Made by a program: the position numbers and the translations under genes. Shown here one piece after another: positions 36,682 through 45,865 of a stretch of DNA of 64,000 nt (position 1 is its first letter; the number at the start of each line of letters is the position of its first letter). Origin of the DNA: an uncultured Prevotella sp. (GTDB taxonomy: Bacteria; Bacteroidota; Bacteroidia; Bacteroidales; Bacteroidaceae). Location of the stretch: positions 124,001 through 188,000 of the forward strand of contig ONBG01000001.1 of the NCBI GenBank assembly GCA_900316015.1, in the 5' to 3' direction. The notes under the pieces were generated by a model. It saw nothing but the letters and a program-made list of their open reading frames with translations. It searched no databases and was not told the origin of the DNA.

Positions 36682-37496
36682 TTGATCAACTCGACTATTC
36701 CATCCATCAATTAGTGCCTTATATCAATTGGCTGTATTTTTTTCATGCCTGGGCATTGAGTGGTAAACCGCAATCGGAGAAAGACCGATTACGGCAAGAT
36801 GCTCTGGAGATGTTAGATGATTTTGACAAACGGTATCAGACTCATGCTCGTTTTGGTATCTTTGAGGCTAACAGCGATGGGGATGACATCGTGATTGGGG
36901 GGCGAGTGAGACTGCCCATGTTGAGGCAGCAGAAAATAAAGCCCGATGGGAAACCCGACTTGTGCCTGTCTGATTTCATCCGTCCTCTTTCTGCTGGCAT
37001 CCCAGATCAGGTTGGCATCTTTGCCACGACAGTAGATGCGGCTATGGAAAAGGAAAATAAAGCCGATGCCTATCGTAGGATGTTATCGCAGACTCTGGCT
37101 GATCGTTTAGCGGAAGCTACTGCAGAGAAGATGCATCAGGAGGTAAGGACAACCTATTGGGGATATGCGCCCGATGAGCATCTCAGCGTAGAGGATCTAT
37201 TGAAGGAAAATTACCAAGGGATACGTCCTGCAATCGGTTATCCATCCTTGCCTGACACGAGTGTGAATTTCGTCATCTCCGATTTGATTGGCATGGATAA
37301 AATAGGTATCCGGCTGACGGAGAGTGGCATGATGTCACCCCATGCAAGTGTGTCTGGACTGATGTTCGCCCATCCGAAGGCTGTCTATTTTAATTTAGGG
37401 AAAATAGGGGAGGACCAATTACAGGATTATGCCCGCAGGCGGGGAGTACCAGTAGAATTGATGCGCCGTTTCTTAGAGTCCAGTCTTTTAAAATAG
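36678..37496 (+). CDS. Free-standing MetH activation-domain protein
   Basis: A 272-residue protein that matches, end to end, the C-terminal reactivation module of cobalamin-dependent methionine synthase. Visible blocks include YINWLYFFHAWALSGKP, LCLSDFIRPLSAG, LADRLAEATAEKMHQEVRTT, YWGYAPDEHLSVEDLLKENY (about 157-176), QGIRPAIGYPSLPD (AdoMet-binding region) and LTESGMMSPHASVSGLMFAHP. In E. coli this module binds AdoMet and remethylates inactive cob(II)alamin, and is fused to the catalytic domains. Here no homocysteine-, folate- or B12-binding domain is attached. The gene overlaps pyrC by 4 nt and is followed after 9 nt by a phosphoesterase gene. A partner MetH encoded elsewhere is expected. 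Confidence 0.9.
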   Translation: MIDQLDYSIHQLVPYINWLYFFHAWALSGKPQSEKDRLRQDALEMLDDFDKRYQTHARFGIFEANSDGDDIVIGGRVRLPMLRQQKIKPDGKPDLCLSDFIRPLSAGIPDQVGIFATTVDAAMEKENKADAYRRMLSQTLADRLAEATAEKMHQEVRTTYWGYAPDEHLSVEDLLKENYQGIRPAIGYPSLPDTSVNFVISDLIGMDKIGIRLTESGMMSPHASVSGLMFAHPKAVYFNLGKIGEDQLQDYARRRGVPVELMRRFLESSLLK

Positions 37497-37505
37497 GGGG
37501 CATAC

Positions 37506-38678
37506 ATGGTCGCACGAATATTCATACCTATCATCTTCGCCATTGTCTTGCCAGACTTTTATTTCTATACGCGCTATTGGCGTCACTATGTGCATTCCTC
37601 ATGGTGGAAAAGGATCTTGTGGTGGATACCTGGTCTTTGTATGATGGTCTATACCATCGCACTCACCTCTATCCGAAACTTTGCCCCCGACGATTTGACT
37701 TGGTTGAATGTCTATCTTTTGTTGGTAGGATTGTGGGTCATCCCTAAGGCAATCTTTGCTTTCTGTTCCTTTTTAGGATGGCAACATTGTAAATACCATC
37801 ATACCCATACCAATTGGGGTAACTATGTAGCCATTGTCTTGTGCCTTTTCCAATATTATATTGTCATCTATGGCTGTACGATAGGATGGCATCAGTTGAC
37901 AGTGAAGCATGTTGATATCTATGCGAAGGAACTGCCGGCAGCCTTCGACAACTATAAAGTAGTGCTGTTTTCTGATGCTCATGTAGGTACTTACACTGGG
38001 TCTTGGAAGAAAATCCTTGCCAGGGATATCGACAGTATCAATGCCCAGAAAGGGGACATGATTTGCTTTGCTGGTGACTTGCAAAATATGCAGCCTCATG
38101 AGATCCGTCCTGTCCAGGGCATCTTGAGCAGGTTACATGCCAAGGATGGGGTGTTTTCTGTCTTAGGTAACCATGACTATAGCATGTATATCAGTAAAAA
38201 GGATCCTATCCAAAGGGCGAAGAATGAACGAGAAACCGTATTCAGGGAGCTCCAGTGTGGTTGGACCTTGTTGCGGAACGAGCATCGTACAATCTACCGG
38301 GGGAAAGACTCCATTGTCATTGCAGGTGAAGAGAATGATGGGCGGAAGCCATTTCCTGCAAAGGCAGATCTCAAGAAGACCTTGCAAGGAGTGAGCCAGA
38401 ATGCCTTTGTGATTATGCTACAGCATGATCCCTCAGCATGGGACCGACATATCTTGCCGGGCAGCCATGTGCAACTGACCTTGTGTGGGCATACACATGG
38501 CGGTCAATTCAGTTTGTTTGGAATGCGATTGACACGTCTTACCTATCAGGAAGATGATGGATTATATCTCTCAGGACATCGCCAGCTCTACGTCACGGCA
38601 GGCATTGGCGGCTTTGTGCCTTTCCGCTTTGGAGTCAGTCCGGAAATAGTTGTTCTTACTTTACATCATTTAAAATAG
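37506..38678 (+). CDS. Membrane-anchored metallophosphoesterase (YaeI-like)
   Basis: A 390-residue protein. About four hydrophobic helices fill the first 145 residues. The C-terminal half is a calcineurin-like phosphoesterase with the full set of metal motifs: FSDAHVGTY (about 156-164), FAGDLQNM, LGNHDYSM, LQHDPSAWD and CGHTHGGQF. Relatives hydrolyse phosphodiesters, and YaeI-type members act on UDP-diacylglucosamine-like or other lipid-linked substrates; the substrate here is unknown. The plsC gene starts 1 nt after the stop, which favours a membrane-lipid link. Confidence 0.88.
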   Translation: MVARIFIPIIFAIVLPDFYFYTRYWRHYVHSSWWKRILWWIPGLCMMVYTIALTSIRNFAPDDLTWLNVYLLLVGLWVIPKAIFAFCSFLGWQHCKYHHTHTNWGNYVAIVLCLFQYYIVIYGCTIGWHQLTVKHVDIYAKELPAAFDNYKVVLFSDAHVGTYTGSWKKILARDIDSINAQKGDMICFAGDLQNMQPHEIRPVQGILSRLHAKDGVFSVLGNHDYSMYISKKDPIQRAKNERETVFRELQCGWTLLRNEHRTIYRGKDSIVIAGEENDGRKPFPAKADLKKTLQGVSQNAFVIMLQHDPSAWDRHILPGSHVQLTLCGHTHGGQFSLFGMRLTRLTYQEDDGLYLSGHRQLYVTAGIGGFVPFRFGVSPEIVVLTLHHLK

Positions 38679-38679
38679 C

Positions 38680-39438
38680 ATGAAATACTTATATCGCCTT
38701 TATTGCCTTTGTATTGCTTACCCTATCGCCATTGTTTATACCATTTTGACAGGGACCTTTGTAACCATCGGATGTTTCCTTGGGGATGGGCATTTCTGGG
38801 GCTACTACCCCGGAAAGTGGTGGGCTAAGTTGATTGTCCGTGTCTTTCTGCTTCCCGTAAAGGTGGAAGGGAGGGAGAACCTTGACGAGAAGCAATCTTA
38901 TGTCTTTGTCAGCAATCATCAAGGAGCCTTTGATATTTTTCTTATCTATGGGTTCCTAAACCGTAATTTCAAATGGATGATGAAGCGTGGATTGCGGAGA
39001 ATCCCATTCGTGGGACTGGCCTGTGAGGCTTCCCATCAGATATTCGTGGATAAGAGTGGACCCAGCAAAATTCGGAAAACCTATGAGGAAGCCCGAAAGA
39101 CCTTGAAGCACGGAATGTCGGTCATGGTCTTTCCCGAAGGATCAAGGTCTTTTACAGGTCATATGGGTGTGTTCAGAAGAGGGGCTTTCATGCTTGCGGA
39201 TGAATTGAACTTGCCGGTGGTTCCCTTGACCATCAACGGGTCCTTCAATGTCATGCCACGTACTCGTGACTGGAAGTGGGTGCTATGGCATCCGATGCGC
39301 CTGACCATCCACCGCCCCATCCACCCCATTGGGCAGGGAGCTGAGAATATCCAGTACTTGCAAAAAGAGAGCTATGAGGCAGTCATGTCATCCTTAGATG
39401 AGGAATATCAGGGATTTGTGGAGAATCCAGACCAATAA
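38680..39438 (+). CDS. plsC: 1-acyl-sn-glycerol-3-phosphate acyltransferase (PlsC family)
   Basis: A 252-residue acyltransferase. A hydrophobic N-terminal segment is followed by the catalytic HX4D box in SNHQGAFDIF (about residues 77-86), then the substrate-binding FPEGSRS motif (about 151-157) and VVPLTINGS. It acylates lysophosphatidic acid, or a related lysolipid, at the inner membrane. Start and stop are typical of the family. It is the last gene of the operon running from the DUF4369 lipoprotein; a promoter follows before the next gene. Confidence 0.92.
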   Translation: MKYLYRLYCLCIAYPIAIVYTILTGTFVTIGCFLGDGHFWGYYPGKWWAKLIVRVFLLPVKVEGRENLDEKQSYVFVSNHQGAFDIFLIYGFLNRNFKWMMKRGLRRIPFVGLACEASHQIFVDKSGPSKIRKTYEEARKTLKHGMSVMVFPEGSRSFTGHMGVFRRGAFMLADELNLPVVPLTINGSFNVMPRTRDWKWVLWHPMRLTIHRPIHPIGQGAENIQYLQKESYEAVMSSLDEEYQGFVENPDQ

Positions 39439-39454
39439 AATGTCCTGCATTTAT

Positions 39455-39485
39455 TTTGAATTTCTCTTGAATTACATTATCTTTG
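39455..39485 (+). promoter_or_regulatory. Promoter of the GT2-mfd operon
   Basis: TTTG at 39455-39458, a 19-bp spacer and TATCTTTG at 39478-39485: both elements match the Bacteroidetes consensus exactly, with a leader of about 25 nt. Confidence 0.75.
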
Positions 39486-39512
39486 CACCCATAAAGAACT
39501 TTAACATGATAA

Positions 39513-40271
39513 ATGACTATGAATCCGAGTGACAGTATTGTTATCATTCCTACCTATAATGAGAAAGAAAATATCGAGAAGATCATCCGTGCGGTGTTCT
39601 CGCTTGAGAAGAGCTTCCATATTCTCGTTATTGATGATGGAAGTCCTGATGGAACGGCATCTATCGTCCATCATTTGATGGACACGGAGTTTGCCGACCG
39701 GCTCTTTCTCATAGAGCGTTCTGGCAAGCAAGGCTTGGGTACTGCTTATATTACAGGATTCAAGTGGTCTTTGTCCCATGATTATGATTACGTGTTTGAG
39801 ATGGATGCTGATTTCAGCCATGATCCTCATGATCTGCCCCGTCTCTATGCGGCTTGTCATGATGAGGGAAATGATTTAGCTATTGGATCTCGGTATGTCA
39901 GTGGCGTCAATGTCGTCAATTGGCCGATTGGCAGGGTCCTCATGAGTTTCTTTGCTTCCCAGTATGTGCGTTTCGTAACTGGGTTTAAGGTGCATGACAC
40001 AACGGCAGGATTCGTGTGCTACAAGCGTCGTGTCTTGCAGACAATACCTTTGGATCAGATCCGGTTCAAAGGATATGGCTTCCAGATTGAGATGAAGTAC
40101 ACGGCGTATAAGATCGGATTCAAGATCAAAGAGGTACCCGTTATTTTTGTCAACCGGCGAGAAGGAACCAGCAAGATGAGTGGAGGTATTTTTGGGGAGG
40201 CTTTCTTTGGCGTGATGCGACTTCGCCTGGATGGCTGGTTCCGCAAATATCCCCCATTGCCAAAAGAATAA
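39513..40271 (+). CDS. GT2 polyprenol-phosphate sugar synthase (dolichol-P-mannose synthase-like)
   Basis: A 252-residue GT-A glycosyltransferase. SIVIIPTYNEKENIEKIIRA, LVIDDGSPDGTA, YVFEMDADFSHDPHDLP (DxD motif), AIGSRYVSGV, WPIGRVLMS and FVNRREGTSKMSGG are the pattern of bacterial polyprenol monophosphomannose synthases. It moves a sugar, probably mannose, from a nucleotide donor to a polyprenol phosphate at the inner face of the membrane. There is no C-terminal membrane domain, so it is the compact form. Two ATGs (39513, 39519) are possible. Its stop abuts the mfd start with no spacing. Confidence 0.9.
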   Translation: MTMNPSDSIVIIPTYNEKENIEKIIRAVFSLEKSFHILVIDDGSPDGTASIVHHLMDTEFADRLFLIERSGKQGLGTAYITGFKWSLSHDYDYVFEMDADFSHDPHDLPRLYAACHDEGNDLAIGSRYVSGVNVVNWPIGRVLMSFFASQYVRFVTGFKVHDTTAGFVCYKRRVLQTIPLDQIRFKGYGFQIEMKYTAYKIGFKIKEVPVIFVNRREGTSKMSGGIFGEAFFGVMRLRLDGWFRKYPPLPKE

Positions 40272-43200
40272 ATGGATATAGATACAATTCAACACCTTTA
40301 TGGGGCGTCTCCACTTGTGGGAGTGCTCAACCGTGCACTGGAAAACAAGTCGGTCAGAGCTGTTTTCTTGCAGGGACTTACTTGCTCTGCCACGCCTATG
40401 GTTTTTGCTGGCTTGGCAGAAAAGAGCCACCATACGATTCTTTTCATCCTTCAGGATGCTGACGAAGCTGGATATTTCTACCATGACCTGACACAGGTCA
40501 TGGGTATGGATGATATTCTTTTCTTCCCATCCTCTTTCCGGAGGGCTGTTAAGTATGGGCAGAGAGATGCAGCCAATGAAATCCTCCGGACAGAAGTCTT
40601 GGCTCGTTTAGGCTCGTTGGGAGAAGGGGCAGGCAAGACTACTTATATCGTTACCTGCCCGGAAGCCTTGTCGGAATTGGTTGTCTCGAAGAAGCAGTTA
40701 GACGACCGTATCCTGCAATTAAAAACGGGGCAACAAATTGATGTCATGGACGTGGAAAGGACTTTGCGTTCGTATGGCTTCCATGAAGTAGACTATGTCT
40801 ATGAGCCCGGACAATTTGCAGTCCGTGGCAGTATCTTGGATGTCTATTCTTATTCTTGTGAATATCCTTATCGTATCGATTTCTTTGGTGATGAGATAGA
40901 CACGATACGCACCTTTGAAGTCCAGGACCAGCTATCTAAGGACAAGAAAACGAGCATAGAGATCGTGCCAGAACTGGCCACTTTGTCTTCTGGGAAAATG
41001 GGATTCCTGCATTTTCTTCCAGAAGATTCCCTCTTGGTGATGAAAGATTATGCTTATATCCATGATACGATAGACAAGATTTACCAAGATGGTTTCTCAC
41101 AACAGGCACTTCAGGAAAAAATGGAGGGTGCAACGGAAATGGAGCAGAAGCAAGTATTGGAGGAGATGCAACGTGATCGTCAGTTGCTGAGTGCCAGCGA
41201 GTGGATGACGGATGCCGCTTCTTTCCGCCGTATTGAATTTGGCCCGAATGTAGGAGAGAACGTAATAGAAAGGGATAGCAGAGATGCTGTGAACTCCTAT
41301 ACAGTATTGCATTTCCATATCAGTGCTCAACCCCTCTTCCATAAAAACTTTGAACTGTTACGGTCTTCTTTGGAAGATTACCAACTGAAAGGTTACCAGC
41401 TCTATGTCTTGGCGGACAGCAGGAAGCAGCAGGAAAGATTGCAGGATATCGTTTCTTCAGAGAATGCGAAGGGCGAGAATGCAACTCCTCTTCAATGGGT
41501 ACCTGTAGACAAGACCTTACATGAAGGATATGTTGACCACGACTTGAAAGCATGCTTTTTCACAGATCACCAGATCTTCGATAGGTTCCATAAATACAAT
41601 CTTCGCTCTGACTCTGCAAGGGCAGGGAAAATGGCGTTGACCATGAAAGAATTGCAAGAGATGGAGCCTGGCGATTATATTGTCCATGTTGACTTTGGCA
41701 TTGGAAAGTTTGGCGGGTTGGTGCGCATTCCCACGGGTAATTCCTATCAGGAGATGATTCGTATTATCTACCAGAATAATGATAAGGTAGATGTTTCTAT
41801 TCACTCCTTGTACAAGATTAGTAAATATAGAAGGGTTGATGCTGGTGAGGCTCCACGCCTGAGTACTTTAGGAACAGGTGCTTGGGAACGCTTAAAGGAG
41901 AAAACCAAGAAAAAAATCAAGGATATTGCGCGCGACCTGATCAAGTTGTACGCTACACGCCGTCATGAGAAAGGTTTTGCGTATAGTGCTGACAACTACA
42001 TGCAGCATGAGTTAGAGGCAAGTTTCCTTTATGAAGATACTCCAGACCAGTTGAAGGCCACCCAAGATGTCAAGGCTGATATGGAAAGCTCTCGCCCAAT
42101 GGATCGCTTGGTCTGTGGAGATGTGGGGTTTGGAAAGACAGAAGTGGCTATTCGCGCAGCCTTTAAGGCTGCTTGTGATTCGAAGCAAGTTGCAGTCTTG
42201 GTGCCTACCACGGTTCTTGCCTTCCAGCATTACAAGACTTTTCATGATCGCCTGAAAGATTTCCCCGTGAGAGTGGATTATCTGACAAGGGCTCGTTCCG
42301 CAAAAGAGACGAAAGCGGTGATGGCCGACTTAGCATCGGGAAAGATCGATATTATCATCGGAACTCAAAAGTTGATAGCCAAGTCTGTGAGATGGCATGA
42401 TCTTGGACTCTTGATCATTGATGAAGAGCAAAAGTTCGGCGTATCAACGAAAGAGAAACTCAGGAAACTGAAGACGAATGTGGATACCCTTACGATGTCG
42501 GCAACCCCAATCCCTCGTACCTTGCAGTTTTCCTTGATGGGAGCCAGGGATATGAGCATTATCCGTACTCCGCCACCTAATAGGTATCCTATCCATACAG
42601 AGCTTTCAACCTATCATCATGAGGTCATAGCCGATGCCATCAATTTCGAGATGAGTCGCAACGGACAAGTGTTCTTTGTCAATAACAGAATTTCCAACCT
42701 TCCTGAGATTGCTGACTTAATACATAAATATGTTCCCGACTGTCGTGTTGCCATTGGTCATGGACAAATGCAGCCAGAGGAGTTAGAGAAGATCATTATC
42801 GGTTTCATGAACTACGACTATGATGTTCTGCTCTCTACGACGATCGTGGAAAATGGTATTGACATCCCAAATGCCAATACGATTATTATCAATGATGCCC
42901 ATCGGTTTGGATTGTCCGACCTTCATCAGATGAGGGGAAGGGTAGGGCGCAGTAACCGCAAGGCGTTCTGCTATCTGTTGGCACCTCCAAAGAGTGTTCT
43001 GACGACAGAGGCTCGTCGCCGATTGGAGGCTTTGGAGAATTTCTCGGAATTAGGCAGTGGGTTCAATCTCGCCATGCAAGACTTGGATATTCGTGGCGCA
43101 GGCAATCTATTGGGCGCTGAGCAAAGCGGATTCATGGAAGACTTGGGTTATGAAACCTATCAGAAAATCCTGAGTCAGGCCGTTACAGAATTGAAGAACG

Positions 43201-43733
43201 ATGAGTTCCAGGATCTCTATGCTGAGGATATTGCCCAAGGGAAAGATATCTCGGGAGAGGAGTTCGTGGAGGATTGTGCCATCGAGAGTGATCTTGAAAT
43301 GTACTTCCCTGATCATTATGTCCCCGGCAGTAGTGAACGGATGCTATTGTATCGGGAATTGGATAATATTACCACGGATGAAGATTTAGAAGCTTACCGC
43401 AAGCGTTTGGTCGACCGATTCGGACCTGTTCCTAAGGAAGGAGAGGAGCTGATGCAAGTCGTTGCACTGCGGCGTTTGGGCAAGCGCTTGGGCTGTGAGA
43501 AGATCATGCTCAGACAAGGCAGGATGAACATGCAGTTTGTTGGCAATCCAGAAAGTGCCTATTACCAGAGTAGGGTCTTTGACAAAGTATTAGACTATGC
43601 CTCGCACCATGTCAAGCAATGTGACTTGCGTGAAGTCCATGGCAGACGACTGATGAGCATTTCGGATATCACATCCGTGGAAGCTGCCGTTCATGTCTTA
43701 CGCGATATAGAAAAGAAGGGAACAGACCAATGA
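40272..43733 (+). CDS. mfd: Transcription-repair coupling factor
   Basis: A 1153-residue Mfd of full length. The UvrB-like N-terminal modules (LQGLTCSATPM; YVYEPGQFAVRGSILDVYSY) are followed by the RNA-polymerase interaction domain beginning MELQEMEPGDYIVHVDFGIG in sense (about residues 460-520). The RecG-like motor carries Walker A K622 in GDVGFGKTEVA, DEEQKFG, SATPIPRTL and the motif VI region QMRGRVGRSNRKAFCYLL. The C-terminal TRCF domain ends the protein. It dislodges stalled RNA polymerase and recruits UvrA. The ATG follows directly on the GT2 stop codon. Confidence 0.97.
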   Translation: MDIDTIQHLYGASPLVGVLNRALENKSVRAVFLQGLTCSATPMVFAGLAEKSHHTILFILQDADEAGYFYHDLTQVMGMDDILFFPSSFRRAVKYGQRDAANEILRTEVLARLGSLGEGAGKTTYIVTCPEALSELVVSKKQLDDRILQLKTGQQIDVMDVERTLRSYGFHEVDYVYEPGQFAVRGSILDVYSYSCEYPYRIDFFGDEIDTIRTFEVQDQLSKDKKTSIEIVPELATLSSGKMGFLHFLPEDSLLVMKDYAYIHDTIDKIYQDGFSQQALQEKMEGATEMEQKQVLEEMQRDRQLLSASEWMTDAASFRRIEFGPNVGENVIERDSRDAVNSYTVLHFHISAQPLFHKNFELLRSSLEDYQLKGYQLYVLADSRKQQERLQDIVSSENAKGENATPLQWVPVDKTLHEGYVDHDLKACFFTDHQIFDRFHKYNLRSDSARAGKMALTMKELQEMEPGDYIVHVDFGIGKFGGLVRIPTGNSYQEMIRIIYQNNDKVDVSIHSLYKISKYRRVDAGEAPRLSTLGTGAWERLKEKTKKKIKDIARDLIKLYATRRHEKGFAYSADNYMQHELEASFLYEDTPDQLKATQDVKADMESSRPMDRLVCGDVGFGKTEVAIRAAFKAACDSKQVAVLVPTTVLAFQHYKTFHDRLKDFPVRVDYLTRARSAKETKAVMADLASGKIDIIIGTQKLIAKSVRWHDLGLLIIDEEQKFGVSTKEKLRKLKTNVDTLTMSATPIPRTLQFSLMGARDMSIIRTPPPNRYPIHTELSTYHHEVIADAINFEMSRNGQVFFVNNRISNLPEIADLIHKYVPDCRVAIGHGQMQPEELEKIIIGFMNYDYDVLLSTTIVENGIDIPNANTIIINDAHRFGLSDLHQMRGRVGRSNRKAFCYLLAPPKSVLTTEARRRLEALENFSELGSGFNLAMQDLDIRGAGNLLGAEQSGFMEDLGYETYQKILSQAVTELKNDEFQDLYAEDIAQGKDISGEEFVEDCAIESDLEMYFPDHYVPGSSERMLLYRELDNITTDEDLEAYRKRLVDRFGPVPKEGEELMQVVALRRLGKRLGCEKIMLRQGRMNMQFVGNPESAYYQSRVFDKVLDYASHHVKQCDLREVHGRRLMSISDITSVEAAVHVLRDIEKKGTDQ

Positions 43734-43825
43734 TCCTTTCCCTTCTTTTCAAATGACTTCATGAAGAAAAAGGCATATCATCATTTTGATGCATCCTCTT
43801 TTTCATACAGAACTTTTTTTCGCAA

Positions 43826-44062
43826 AAAGGTTGACAGGTTGTCAAAACCCTTTGTTTATCGGGCTTGCAACCTATTTTTAGGTTGACAAAGGTTGACAAA
43901 GGTTGACATCATACCATGACCCGTGTCTTGAAAGTGAAGGTATTATACAAAATTCTCGAGAGAATTTAATCTCATCAAGGCTGTCCTGCACAGCAAGAGC
44001 ATAGGTATTACCATAAATTCTCGAGAAAATTGAACGGAATAGGTGCTCTTCTGTCAACCTTT
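43826..44062. repeat. Noncoding repeat cluster: GGTTGACA repeats and two palindromic direct repeats
   Basis: The 445-nt gap between mfd and the PNGase-like gene holds no convincing gene but dense repeats. The 12-mer AAAGGTTGACAG (43826-43837) recurs inverted at 44051-44062. TTGACA-GGT-TGTCAA is a dyad at 43831-43845. CAACCTA-TTTT-TAGGTTG is a hairpin at 43868-43885. GGTTGACAAA repeats nearly three times in tandem at 43881-43908. Two 29-bp imperfect direct repeats (43938-43966, 44003-44031) each contain AAATTCTCGAGA, which is the centre of an inverted repeat. An 83-codon minus-strand frame crosses the region, but I do not support it as a gene. It may be a dispersed intergenic element. Confidence 0.75.
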
Positions 44063-44103
44063 CGACAACCTGCCAGCCTATGAAATAATAGATGAAGAAC
44101 GAA

Positions 44104-44140
44104 GAGGATGTACCATCGAATCGAATCATGATACACCCTC
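44104..44140 (-). terminator. Terminator of the PNGase-like gene
   Basis: A 13-pair hairpin with an 11-nt loop (44117-44127). Two positions that are mismatched on the plus strand (A-C) become G-U pairs on the minus strand, so the stem is continuous only in the leftward transcript. It lies 38 nt after the minus-strand stop. Confidence 0.6.
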
Positions 44141-44178
44141 TAAGTCTTTATATCGGAAAATATGGATTGCGAAGGGAT

Positions 44179-45861
44179 TTAATAAAGTAAGCTTCCCGAT
44201 AAGCACCAGTAGCTGAAGCTTCCGCCCTCTGGCTCCCCTTGTGGGATTTGCACTTTGATTTCGTGTTCTCCAGCAGGAATGTCACCTAACCAAATATATT
44301 CAGGGTTAGTGACAGTGCCAGGGCACCAATTGCTCCTGCTGAGATCAGATGAACTCTCTCCGTTGGAGAAATTGCCTGAGCAAGGGTTTAAGTTTCTATA
44401 TGTGGCACAATCTTCTCTCCAAGGAATAAATGAAATCACCTTTTTGCCATCTAAATAAATGGTGTTCAATTTAGGGTTGAACTCATCTCCTCCGCCCCAG
44501 CCTCCATGACCGGTCGTGATATAGTACAATCGTGCATTCTTGGCATCCTCCTTCAGGGTGAAATGAACTGTCAATGCATCCTTGTTCATGAAAGCAGGAT
44601 AGTCTTGTCCTGCTTGTTCCAGATAATTGACCGTGTTGAAAAGAGGGAGCACATGGTGATATTCCCTATCTCCTTCTGGATAGTACTTAATGTTGACGGT
44701 TATGTTATGCCCATGGGCGTCCCAGTTGCCAATATAGGCACCGACCCATACATCCCCTTGGAGCAAGGAAGCCATGTTGGTAATATCCATCTTATAAAGT
44801 ACAGAATCCACCCAGTCTTGACCTGGGACCTTATTCCCATTGAACTTCCTGACACCGAAAGCAGTGAAGAAGCGCATCAGTTCTGCAGGGACAGTATAGT
44901 CGTCTGTTGAAATGAGTGCGGGATAAGTCTTTCCGTTTGTTGCCTTGAATCCCGGCATTGCCTTTAGGTCCTTGATGGCATCTAAGAATGACAACTTCTT
45001 GTTGGTTGGGATTACGAACACAGATCCTACGCGGTCATAGGCATCTCCCTTGGAATATTGGCTGACTTCTACGAAGACATCTCGTTTCTGGACGTTGGGA
45101 AAGTGGACTTTCCGAAGCACGATCGTTCCTCCGCCAACATGATATATTTCTCCATCCTTAAACTCATTGGGGGCTTTGACTCCAGAGAAGCAGACGGCTT
45201 CATTGCGGAAAATGGGAATCGTGATTACGTTGCTCTGGTTAAGGGTATACCGATAAACCGAAGCATCCATTTGTCTTCCGAGTTCAGAAGGCAGGATCTT
45301 TTGATCCTTTTTCTGTGGGATGATCTTTGTGGCTACCGTTATATAGTTGTTGTTGCGAGATACACGCAGGACTGTTCCCCGCGGTATTCCATAACCAGGT
45401 TGCGGGGTTGCATAAAGTCTTAAATTCTCTGCATACCAGATCTCGATGGCATTCGAGTTGATCGATGTCTTTGCAATCTTACAAGGAATGCCTAATAGAG
45501 TCGTATCGCCGGTAATGGTTAAGTTCTTATTAAACTCAAAAGGAGTCACAGAAGATACAATCTCACCGTTCCGCAATTGAGCTACTTGTATATTCTTCTG
45601 GTTGGCAAAGTCTGTGTAAGAGGTTTCCTTTGGGTAGCTCTCTTGTTCGTTCTCTGCAAAAGGATCGCTTCTTGAGATGCGTTGGGTATTTCCAAAGGTC
45701 TCAACAAGGGTCTTCCCGGGCAGTTCATGCCCTTGGGAAAAAGAAGAGTATTCAATGGCCATACCTACTGATTTCTTCATCTTAGCAGGTAAGTTCTTAT
45801 ACTGTGCTGGCACTGCCAAGCTCGTTGACAGTGCCAGTATAAGTAGTATATTCTTTTTCAT
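44179..45861 (-). CDS. PNGase F-like peptide N-glycosidase with N-terminal extension
   Basis: A 560-residue secreted protein. The ATG at 45861 starts signal peptide MKKNILLILALSTSLAVPAQ; the longer frame would overlap trpB. The C-terminal 320 residues resemble the two-domain PNGase F fold: AYDRVGSVFVIP with D276, matching the catalytic Asp region, GHGGWGGGDEF with E460, FIPWREDCATYRNLNPCSGNF and SNWCPG. The residue matching the third acidic position of PNGase F is not clear. Residues about 20-240 form an extra N-terminal domain, as in Bacteroides/Elizabethkingia type II PNGases. Such enzymes strip N-glycans from glycoproteins. It starts 4 nt after the trpB stop, an odd pairing. Confidence 0.8.
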   Translation of the reverse strand: MKKNILLILALSTSLAVPAQYKNLPAKMKKSVGMAIEYSSFSQGHELPGKTLVETFGNTQRISRSDPFAENEQESYPKETSYTDFANQKNIQVAQLRNGEIVSSVTPFEFNKNLTITGDTTLLGIPCKIAKTSINSNAIEIWYAENLRLYATPQPGYGIPRGTVLRVSRNNNYITVATKIIPQKKDQKILPSELGRQMDASVYRYTLNQSNVITIPIFRNEAVCFSGVKAPNEFKDGEIYHVGGGTIVLRKVHFPNVQKRDVFVEVSQYSKGDAYDRVGSVFVIPTNKKLSFLDAIKDLKAMPGFKATNGKTYPALISTDDYTVPAELMRFFTAFGVRKFNGNKVPGQDWVDSVLYKMDITNMASLLQGDVWVGAYIGNWDAHGHNITVNIKYYPEGDREYHHVLPLFNTVNYLEQAGQDYPAFMNKDALTVHFTLKEDAKNARLYYITTGHGGWGGGDEFNPKLNTIYLDGKKVISFIPWREDCATYRNLNPCSGNFSNGESSSDLSRSNWCPGTVTNPEYIWLGDIPAGEHEIKVQIPQGEPEGGSFSYWCLSGSLLY

Positions 45862-45865
45862 GCGT

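Noticed and set aside
43826..43908. TTGACA repeats read as sigma70 -35 boxes
   Set aside because: Promoters in this genome use TTTG/TAnnTTTG; TTGACA has no such role in Bacteroidetes, and no matching -10 elements line up.
43878..44129. 83-codon minus-strand frame in the repeat cluster
   Set aside because: It is built from the repeats (its end encodes the GGTTGACA units) and has no signal peptide, promoter or family resemblance.
44179..45861. Transglutaminase or lectin call for the PNGase-like protein
   Set aside because: The GHGGWGGGDEF, IPWREDC and SNWCPG blocks fit PNGase F better; no Cys-His-Asp triad is seen.
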